Shown here one piece after another: positions 53,599 through 64,000 of a stretch of 64,000 nt of DNA. Position numbers and translations under genes: made by a program. The notes beneath the pieces are model-generated. The model was not told the DNA's origin, ran no database searches, and saw only the letters and a program-made list of their open reading frames with translations. The DNA comes from Pomphorhynchus laevis. Taxonomy: Eukaryota; Acanthocephala; Palaeacanthocephala; Echinorhynchida; Pomphorhynchidae. The stretch lies in NCBI GenBank assembly GCA_012934845.2, contig WNNJ02000022.1:62001-126000 (forward strand), read 5' to 3'. Numbering within the stretch: the first letter of the stretch is position 1; each line of letters begins with the position of its first letter.

Positions 53599-56029
53599 GC
53601 TTCTTCATTTGACTACCTGTTAATAAACGGACATGAGAAATACATAAATCTGTAATATTATAAAATTATAAAATAATTTATAATTATGATGTGATAATAT
53701 ATTAAATAACGTATTACAATTTTAAAATATTGACGGAGGATTAATAAAACACAATTTGCTTCTTCATTTGACTACCTGTTAATAAACGGACATGAGAAAT
53801 ACATAAATCTGTAATATTATAAAATTAAAAAATAATTTATAATTATGATGTGATAATATATTAAATAACGTATTACAATTTTAAAATATTGACGGAGGAT
53901 TAATAAAACACAATTTGCTTCTTCATTTGACTACCTGTTAATAAACGGACATGAGAAATACATAAATCTGTAATATTATAAAATTATAAAATAATTTATA
54001 ATTATGATGTGATAATATATTAAATAACGTATTACAATTTTAAAATATTGACGGAGGATTAATAAAACACAATTTGCTTCTTCATTTGACTACCTGTTAA
54101 TAAACGGACATGAGAAATACATAAATCTGTAATATTATAAAATTATAAAATAATTTATAATTATGATGTGATAATATATTAAATAACGTATTACAATTTT
54201 AAAATATTGACGGAGGATTAATAAAACACAATTTGCTTCTTCATTTGACTACCTGTTAATAAACGGACATGAGAAATACATAAATCTGTAATATTATAAA
54301 ATTATAAAATAATTTATAATTATGATGTGATAATATATTAAATAACGTATTACAATTTTAAAATATTGACGGAGGATTAATAAAACACAATTTGCTTCTT
54401 CATTTGACTACCTGTTAATAAACGGACATGAGAAATACATAAATCTGTAATATTATAAAATTATAAAATAATTTATAATTATGATGTGATAATATATTAA
54501 ATAACGTATTACAATTTTAAAATATTGACGGAGGATTAATAAAACACAATTTGCTTCTTCATTTGACTACCTGTTAATAAACGGACATGAGAAATACATA
54601 AATCTGTAATATTATAAAATTATAAAATAATTTATAATTATGATGTGATAATATATTAAATAACGTATTACAATTTTAAAATATTGACGGAGGATTAATA
54701 AAACACAATTTGCTTCTTCATTTGACTACCTGTTAATAAACGGACATGAGAAATACATAAATCTGTAATATTATAAAATTATAAAATAATTTATAATTAT
54801 GATGTGATAATATATTAAATAACGTATTACAATTTTAAAATATTGACGGAGGATTAATAAAACACAATTTGCTTCTTCATTTGACTACCTGTTAATAAAC
54901 GGACATGAGAAATACATAAATCTGTAATATTATAAAATTATAAAATAATTTATAATTATGATGTGATAATATATTAAATAACGTATTACAATTTTAAAAT
55001 ATTGACGGAGGATTAATAAAACACAATTTGCTTCTTCATTTGACTACCTGTTAATAAACGGACATGAGAAATACATAAATCTGTAATATTATAAAATTAT
55101 AAAATAATTTATAATTATGATGTGATAATATATTAAATAACGTATTACAATTTTAAAATATTGACGGAGGATTAATAAAACACAATTTGCTTCTTCATTT
55201 GACTACCTGTTAATAAACGGACATGAGAAATACATAAATCTGTAATATTAAAAAATTATAAAATAATTTATAATTATGATGTGATAATATATTAAATAAC
55301 GTATTACAATTTTAAAATATTGACGGAGGATTAATAAAACACAATTTGCTTCTTCATTTGACTACCTGTTAATAAACGGACATGAGAAATACATAAATCT
55401 GTAATATTATAAAATTATAAAATAATTTATAATTATGATGTGATAATATATTAAATAACGTATTACAATTTTAAAATATTGACGGAGGATTAATAAAACA
55501 CAATTTGCTTCTTCATTTGACTACCTGTTAATAAACGGACATGAGAAATACATAAATCTGTAATATTATAAAATTATAAAATAATTTATAATTATGATGT
55601 GATAATATATTAAATAACGTATTACAATTTTAAAATATTGACGGAGGATTAATAAAACACAATTTGCTTCTTCATTTGACTACCTGTTAATAAACGGACA
55701 TGAGAAATACATAAATCTGTAATATTATAAAATTATAAAATAATTTATAATTATGATGTGATAATATATTAAATAACGTATTACAATTTTAAAATATTGA
55801 CGGAGGATTAATAAAACACAATTTGCTTCTTCATTTGACTACCTGTTAATAAACGGACATGAGAAATACATAAATCTGTAATATTATAAAATTATAAAAT
55901 AATTTATAATTATGATGTGATAATATATTAAATAACGTATTACAATTTTAAAATATTGACGGAGGATTAATAAAACACAATTTGCTTCTTCATTTGACTA
56001 CCTGTTAATAAACGGACATGAGAAATACA

Positions 56030-56110
56030 TAAATCTGTTATATTATAAAATTAAAAATTAATTTATAATTTTGATGTAATAATATATTAAAAAACGTATT
56101 CTTATTTTAA
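56030..56110 (+). repeat. Subtype-B patch inside the homogeneous block
   Basis: About 75 bases read CTGTTATATTATAAAATT, AATTAATTTATAATTTTGAT, GTAATAATATATT and CGTATTCTTATTTT in place of the consensus. The same combination is abundant only after 58.7 kb. The patch starts and ends inside a monomer and lacks the subtype's usual continuation (CTTCGTCATTTGACTACCAG), so it looks like a short gene-conversion tract. Confidence 0.8.
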
Positions 56111-58734
56111 AATATTGACGGAGGATTAATAAAACACAATTTGCTTCTTCATTTGACTACCTGTTAATAAACGGACATGAGAAATACATAAATCTGTAAT
56201 ATTATAAAATTATAAAATAATTTATAATTATGATGTGATAATATATTAAATAACGTATTACAATTTTAAAATATTGACGGAGGATCAATAAAACACAATT
56301 TGCTTCTTCATTTGACTACCTGTTAATAAACGGACATGAGAAATACATAAATCTGTAATATTATAAAATTAAATAATAATTTATAATTATGATGTGATAA
56401 TATATTAAATAACGTATTACAATTTTAAAATATTGACGGAGGATTAATAAAACACAATTTGCTTCTTCATTTGACTACCTGTTAATAAACGGACATGAGA
56501 AATACATAAATCTGTAATATTATAAAATTAAATAATAATTTATAATTATGATGTGATAATATATTAAATAACGTATTACAATTTTAAAATATTGACGGAG
56601 GATTAATAAAACACAATTTGCTTCTTCATTTGACTACCTGTTAATAAACGGACATGAGAAATACATAAATCTGTAATATTATAAAATTATAAAATAATTT
56701 ATAATTATGATGTGATAATATATTAAATAACGTATTACATATTTTAAAATATTGACGGAGGATTAATAAAACACAATTTGCTTCTTCATTTGACTACCTG
56801 TTAATAAACGGACATGAGAAATACATAAATCTGTAATATTATAAAATTATAAAATAATTTATAATTATGATGTGATAATATATTAAATAACGTATTACAA
56901 TTTTAAAATATTGACGGAGGATTAATAAAACACAATTTGCTTCTTCATTTGACTACCTGTTAATAAACGGACATGAGAAATACATAAATCTGTAATATTA
57001 TAAAATTATAAAATAATTTATAATTATGATGTGATAATATATTAAAATAACGTATTACAATTTTAAAATATTGACGGAGGATTAATAAAACACAATTTGC
57101 TTCTTCATTTGACTACCTGTTAATAAACGGACATGAGAAATACATAAATCTGTAATATTATAAAATTATAAAATAATTTATAATTATGATGTGATAATAT
57201 ATTAAATAACGTATTACAATTTTAAAATATTGACGGAGGATTAATAAAACACAATTTGCTTCTTCATTTGACTACCTGTTAATAAACGGACATGAGAAAT
57301 ACATAAATCTGTAATATTATAAAATTATAAAATAATTTATAATTATGATGTGATAATATATTAAATAACGTATTACAATTTTAAAATATTGACGGAGGAT
57401 TAATAAAACACAATTTGCTTCTTCATTTGACTACCTGTTAATAAACGGACATGAGAAATACATAAATCTGTAATATTATAAAATTATAAAATAATTTATA
57501 ATTATGATGTGATAATATATTAAATAACGTATTACAATTTTAAAATATTGACGGAGGATTAATAAAACACAATTTGCTTCTTCATTTGACTACCTGTTAA
57601 TAAACGGACATGAGAAATACATAAATCTGTAATATTATAAAATTATAAAATAATTTATAATTATGATGTGATAATATATTAAATAACGTATTACAATTTT
57701 AAAATATTGACGGAGGATCAATAAAACACAATTTGCTTCTTCATTTGACTACCTGTTAATAAACGGACATGAGAAATACATAAATCTGTAATATTATAAA
57801 ATTATAAAATAATTTATAATTATGATGTGATAATATATTAAATAACGTATTACAATTTTAAAATATTGACGGAGGATCAATAAAACACAATTTGCTTCTT
57901 CATTTGACTACCTGTTAATAAACGGACATGAGAAATACATAAATCTGTAATATTATAAAATTATAAAATAATTTATAATTATGATGTGATAATATATTAA
58001 ATAACGTATTACAATTTTAAAATATTGACGGAGGATCAATAAAACACAATTTGCTTCTTCATTTGACTACCTGTTAATAAACGGACATGAGAAATACATA
58101 AATCTGTAATATTATAAAATTATAAAATAATTTATAATTATGATGTGATAATATATTAAATAACGTATTACAATTTTAAAATATTGACGGAGGATTAATA
58201 AAACACAATTTGCTTCTTCATTTGACTACCTGTTAATAAACGGACATGAGAAATACATAAATCTGTAATATTATAAAATTATAAAATAATTTATAATTAT
58301 GATGTGATAATATATTAAATAACGTATTACAATTTTAAAATATTGACGGAGGATTAATAAAACACAATTTGCTTCTTCATTTGACTACCTGTTAATAAAC
58401 GGACATGAGAAATACATAAATCTGTAATATTATAAAATTATAAAATTAATTTATAATTATGATGTGATAATATATTAAATAACGTATTACAATTTTAAAA
58501 TATTGACGGAGGATTAATAAAACACAATTTGCTTCTTCATTTGACTACCTGTTAATAAACGGACATGAGAAATACATAAATCTGTAATATTATAAAATTA
58601 TAAAAATAATTTATAATTATGATGTGATAATATATTAAATAACGTATTACAATTTTAAAATATTGACGGAGGATCAATAAAACACAATTTGCTTCTTCAT
58701 TTGACTACCTGTTAATAAACGGACATGAGAAATA

Positions 58735-61700
58735 CATAAATCTGTTATATTATAAAATTATAAATTAATTTATAATTTTGATGTAATAATATATTAAATA
58801 ACGTATTCTTATTTTAAAATATTGACGGAGGATTAATAAAACACAATTTGCTTCGTCATTTGACTACCAGTTAATAAACGGACATGAGAAATACATAAAT
58901 CTGTAATATTATAAAATTATAAAATAATTTATAATTATGATGTGACAATATATTAAATAACGTATTACAATTTTAAAATATTGACGGAGGATCAATAAAA
59001 CACAATTTGCTTCTTCATTTGACTACCTGTTAATAAACGGACATGAGAAATACATAAATCTGTTAATATTATAAAATTAAAAATTAATTTATAATTATGA
59101 TGTGAATAATATATTAAAACAACGTATTACAATTTTAAAATATTGACGGAGGATCAATAAAACACAATTTGCTTCTTCATTTGACTACCTGTTAATAAAC
59201 GGACATGAGAAATACATAAATCTGTTATATTATAAAATTATAAATTAATTTATAATTATGATGTAATAATATATTAAATAACGTATTACTTATTTTAAAA
59301 TATTGACGGAGGATTAATAAAACACAATTTGCTTCGTCATTTGACTACCAGTTAATAAACGGACATGAGAAATACATAAATCTGTAATATTATAAAATTA
59401 TAAAATAATTTATAATTATGATGTGATAATATATTAAACAACGTATTACAATTTTAAAATATTGACGGAGGATTAATAAAACACAATTTGCTTCTTCATT
59501 TGACAACGTGTTTAATAAACGGACATGAGTAATACATAAATCTGTAATATTATAAAATACAAAAATAATTTATAATTATGATGTGATAATATATTAAAAT
59601 ACGTATTACAATTTTAAAATATTGACGGAGGATTAATAAAACACAATTTGCTTCTTCATTTGACTACCTGTTAATAAACGGACATGAGAAATACATAAAT
59701 CTGTTATATTATAAAATTATAAATTAATTTATAATTTTGATGTAATAATATATTAAATAACGTATTCTTATTTTAAAATATTGACGGAGGATTAATAAAA
59801 CACAATTTGCTTCGTCATTTGACTACCAGTTAATAAACGGACATGAGAAATACATAAATCTGTAATATTATAAAATTATAAAATAATTTATAATTATGAT
59901 GTGACAATATATTAAATAACGTATTAATATTTTAAAATATTGACGGAGGATCAATAAAACACAATTTGCTTCTTCATTTGACTACCTGTTAATAAACGGA
60001 CAAGAGAAATACATAAATCTGTAATATTATAAAATTAAAAATTAATTTATAATTTTGATGTAATAATATATTAAATAACGTATTCTTATTTTTAAATATT
60101 GACGGAGGATTAATAAAACACAATTTGCTTCGTCATTTGACTACCAGTTAATAAACGGACATGAGAAATTCATAAATCTGTTATATTATAAAATTATAAA
60201 TTAATTTATAATTATGATGTAATAATATATAAAACAACGTATTACAATTTTAAAATATTGACGGAGGATCAATAAAACACAATTTGCTTCTTCATTTGAC
60301 TACCTGTTAATAAACGGACATGAGAAATACATAAATCTGTTATATTATAAAATTATAAATTAATTTATAATTTTGATGTAATAATATATTAAATAACGTA
60401 TTCTTATTTTAAAATATTGACGGAGGATTAATAAAACACAATTTGCTTCGTCATTTGACTACCAGTTAATAAACGGACATGAGAAATACATAAATCTGTA
60501 ATATTATAAAATTATAAAATAATTTATAATTATGATGTGACAATATATTAAATAACGTATTAATATTTTAAAATATTGACGGAGGATCAATAAAACACAA
60601 TTTGCTTCTTCATTTGACTACCTGTTAATAAACGGACATGAGAAATACATAAATCTGTAATATTATAAAATTATAAAAAAATTTATAATTATGATGTGAT
60701 AATATATTAAATAACGTATTACAATTTTAAAATATTGACGGAGGATCAATAAAACACAATTTGCTTCTTCATTTGACTACCTGTTAATAAACGGACATGA
60801 GAAATTCATAAAGCTGTTATATTATAAAATTAAATATTAATTTATAATTATGATGTAATAATATATAAAACAACGTATTACAATTTTAAAATATTGACGG
60901 AGGATCAATAAAACACAATTTGCTTCTTCATTTGACTACCTGTTAATAAACGGACATGAGAAATACATAAATCTGTAATATTATAAAATTATAAAATAAT
61001 TTATAATTATGATGTGATAATATATTAAATAACGTATTACAATTTTAAAATATTGACGGAGGATTAATAAAACACAATTTGCTTCTTCATTTGACTACCT
61101 GTTAATAAACGGACATGAGAAATACATAAATCTGTAATATTATAAAATTAAAAAATAATTTATAATTATGATGTGACAATATATTAAATAACGTATTAAT
61201 ATTTTAAAATATTGACGGAGGATTAATAAAACACAATTTGCTTCGTCATTTGACTACCAGTTAATAAACGGACATGAGAAATACATAAATCTGTAATATT
61301 ATAAAATTATAAAATAATTTATAATTATGATGTGACAATATATTAAATAACGTATTAATATTTTAAAATATTGACGGAGGATCAATAAAACACAATTTGC
61401 TTCTTCATTTGACTACCTGTTAATAAACGGACATGAGAAATACATAAATCTGTAATATTATAAAATTATAAAATAATTTATAATTATGATGTGATAATAT
61501 ATTAAATAACGTATTACAATTTTAAAATATTGACGGAGGATCAATAAAACACAATTTGCTTCTTCATTTGACTACCTGTTAATAAACGGACATGAGAAAT
61601 ACATAAATCTGTTATATTATAAAATTATAAATTAATTTATAATTTTGATGTAATAATATATTAAATAACGTATTCTAATTTTAAAATATTGACGGAGGAT

Positions 61701-64000
61701 CAATAAAACACAATTTGCTTCTTCATTTGACTACCTGTTAATAAACGGACATGAGAAATTCATAAAGCTGTTATATTATAAAATTATAAATTAATTTATA
61801 ATTATGATGTAATAATATATAAAACAACGTATTACAATTTTAAAATATTGACGGAGGATCAATAAAACACAATTTGCTTCTTCATTTGACTACCTGTTAA
61901 TAAACGGACATGAGAAATACATAAATCTGTAATATTATAAAATTACAAAATAATTTATAATTATGATGTGATAATATATTAAAAAACGTATTACAATTTT
62001 AAAATATTGACGGAGGATCAATAAAACACAATTTGCTTCTTCATTTGACTACCAGTTAATAAACTTACATGAGAAATACATAAATCGGTAATATTATAAA
62101 ATTTGTAAAATAATTTATTATTATGATGTGATAATATATTAAACAACGTATTACAGTTTTAAAATATTGACAGAGGATTAATAAAACAATATTTGCTTCT
62201 TCATTTGACAACCTGTTAATAAACGGACATGAGTAATACATAAATCTGTAATATTATAAAATTAAAAAAAAATTTATAATTATGATGTGATAATATATTA
62301 AAATACGTATTACAAATTTTAAAATATTGACGGAGGATTAATAAAACACAATTTGCTTCGTCATTTGACTACCAGTTAATAAACGGACATGAGAAATACA
62401 TAAATCTGTAATATTATAAAATTATAAAATAATTTATAATTATGATGTAATAATATATTAAATAACGTATTACAATTTTAAAATATTGACGGAGGATCAA
62501 TAAAACACAATTTGCTTCTTCATTTGACTACCAGTTAATAAACTTACATGAGAAATACATAGATCGGTAATATTATAAAATTTGTAAAATAATTTATTAT
62601 TAAGATGTGATAATATATAAAACAACGTATTACAGTTTTAAAATATTGACGGAGGATTAATAAAACAATATTTGCTTCTTCATTTGACAACGTGTTTATA
62701 AACGGACATGAGTAATACATATATCTGTAATATTATAAAATACAAAAATAATTTATAATTATGATGTGATAATATATTAAAATACGTATACCAATTTTAA
62801 AATATTGACGGAGAATTAATAAAACACAATTTGCTTCTTCATTTGACTACCTGTTAATAAACGGACATGAGAAATACATAAATCTGTAATATTATAAAAT
62901 TATAAAATAATTTATAATTATGATGTGACAATATATTAAATAACGTATTAATATTTTAAAATATTGACGGAGGATTAATAAAACACAATTTGCTTCTTCA
63001 TTTGACTACCTGTTAATAAACGGACATGAGAAATACATAAATCTGTAATATTATAAAATTAAAAAATAATTTATAATTATGATGTGATAATATATTAAAT
63101 AACGTATTACAATTTTAAAATATTGACGGAGGATCAATAAAACACAATTTGCTTCTTCATTTGACTACCTGTTAATAAACGGACATGAGAAATAAATAAA
63201 TCTGTTTTATTAAATTACAAAATAATTTATAATTATGATGTGATAATATATTAAATAACGTATTACAATTTTAAAATATTCACGGAGAATCAATAAAACA
63301 CAATTTGCTTCTTCATTTGACTACCAGTTAATAAACTTACATGAGAAATACATAGATCGGAAATATTATAAAATTACAAAATAATTTCTAAATTATGATG
63401 TGATAATATATTAAACAACGTATTGCAATTTTAAAATATTGACGGAGGGTCAATAAAACACAATTTGCTTCTTCATTTGACTACCTGTTAATAAACAGAC
63501 ATGAGAAATTCACAAATCTGTTATATTATAAAATTATAAATTAATTTATAATTTTGATGTAATAATTTATTAACAAACTTATTCTTATTTTTAAATATTG
63601 ATTGAGGATTAATAAAACACAATTTGCTTAGTCATTTGACTACCAGTTAATATACGGATATGAGAAATTCATAAAGCTGTTATATTAAAAAATTATAAAT
63701 TTATTTATAATTATGATGTAATAATATATAAAACAACATATTACAATTTTAAAATATTGACGGAGGATCAATAAAACACAATTTGCTTCTTCATTTGCCA
63801 ACCTGTTAATAAACGGACATGAGAAATACATAAATCTGTAATATTAAATAATTATAAAAAAATTTATAATTATGATGTGATAATATATTAAATAACGTAT
63901 TACAATTTTAAAATATTGACGGAGGATCAATAAAACACAATTTGCTTCTTCATTTGACTACCTGTTAATAAACGGATATGAGAAATTCAGAGAGCTGTTA
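58735..64000 (+). repeat. Mixed-subtype zone with irregular higher-order spacing
   Basis: Consensus monomers alternate with subtype B (CTGTTATATT, TTTTGATGTAATAATA, CGTATTCTTATTTT, then CTTCGTCATTTGACTACCAG in the next monomer). The CTTCG marker is at 58851, 59332, 59810, 60129, 60446, 61241 and 62356, with a CTTAG form at 63627, giving spacings close to 3, 3, 2, 2, 5, 7 and 8 monomers. Two further subtypes are CCAGTTAATAAACTTACATG with AAATCGGTAATATT or GATCGG, and CATGAGTAATACATA with AAAATACGTAT. They occur in fixed order at 62.04-62.33 and 62.52-62.80 kb, with a diverged ancestor-like copy at 47.8-48.1 kb. Confidence 0.88.

Larger units (their letters stand above)
53090..58735 (+). repeat. 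Homogeneous young satellite block (about 35 monomers)
   Basis: The monomers are near-identical to the 159-bp consensus. The only recurrent difference is GGATTAATA versus GGATCAATA, with a few one-base indels (for example near 56737, 57045, 58446 and 58602) and scattered single substitutions such as AAAATTAAAAAATAAT near 53823. The sharp fall in divergence compared with the monomers just upstream marks the most recently expanded zone of the array. It is also the stretch most prone to collapse in assembly. Confidence 0.95.
34626..64000 (+). repeat. 159-bp AT-rich satellite array, right arm
   Basis: The same satellite continues in the same orientation and the same monomer phase after the LINE, about 185 copies up to the window edge. 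Divergence is uneven: diverged monomers dominate to about 52.9 kb, apart from two small homogeneous patches. A near-identical block follows, then a zone where a few defined subtypes alternate. The array is not bounded within the window on either side, so its true length is larger. No gene other than the LINE remnant is visible. Confidence 0.98.

Noticed and set aside
58851-58868. CENP-B-box-like motif around CTTCGTCATTTGACTACC
   Set aside because: It contains TTCG, but the remaining required bases (A at position 10, CGGG at 13-16) are absent, and the word occurs only in a minority subtype.

Overview
The window is almost entirely one tandem satellite DNA array, interrupted once by a broken LINE (non-LTR) retrotransposon. 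No host gene, tRNA, rRNA, CRISPR array, bacterial operon or virus-like element is supported. The satellite monomer is 159 bp, measured directly from recurrences such as 53122, 53281, 53440 and 53599. Its consensus has 32 G/C in 159 bases (about 20% GC). About 61 kb of satellite gives roughly 380 monomers, all head-to-tail in one orientation on both sides of the LINE. A long, AT-rich, nucleosome-length satellite carrying a LINE points to a eukaryote. The LINE type (apurinic-like endonuclease, reverse transcriptase, C-terminal CCHC-like knuckle) suits an animal, perhaps an arthropod, but the species cannot be read from the sequence. A centromeric or pericentromeric location is plausible and unproven.

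Layout. Positions 1-31591 hold old, diverged satellite in which blocks of several monomers recur kilobases apart (higher-order or segmental copies). Positions 31592-34625 hold a LINE on the minus strand, flanked by an 11-bp target-site duplication. Positions 34626-52930 are again mostly diverged satellite, with two small homogeneous patches (about 36.1-36.9 and 37.9-38.9 kb), several block duplications and a pair of deletion-derived short monomers. Positions about 53090-58735 form a block of about 35 nearly identical monomers, the youngest part of the array. From about 58735 to the end, consensus monomers mix with a few defined subtypes in irregular 2-, 3-, 5-, 7- and 8-monomer spacings.

The LINE encodes, in order, a nearly complete endonuclease domain, a reverse transcriptase with its main motifs (FVDFKKAFD, GDPLSP, YADD, YLGM) and a C-terminal CCHC-like zinc knuckle, then a 3' UTR of about 150 nt ending without a poly(A) tail. 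At least two frameshifts, a missing start and substitutions at two endonuclease catalytic positions show that it is dead. The window therefore records satellite turnover: local amplification and homogenisation in one zone, decay with block copying elsewhere, and a retrotransposon caught in the decayed zone. I see no new enzymatic or defence system. The notable content is the architecture of the array and the odd LINE 5' junction.
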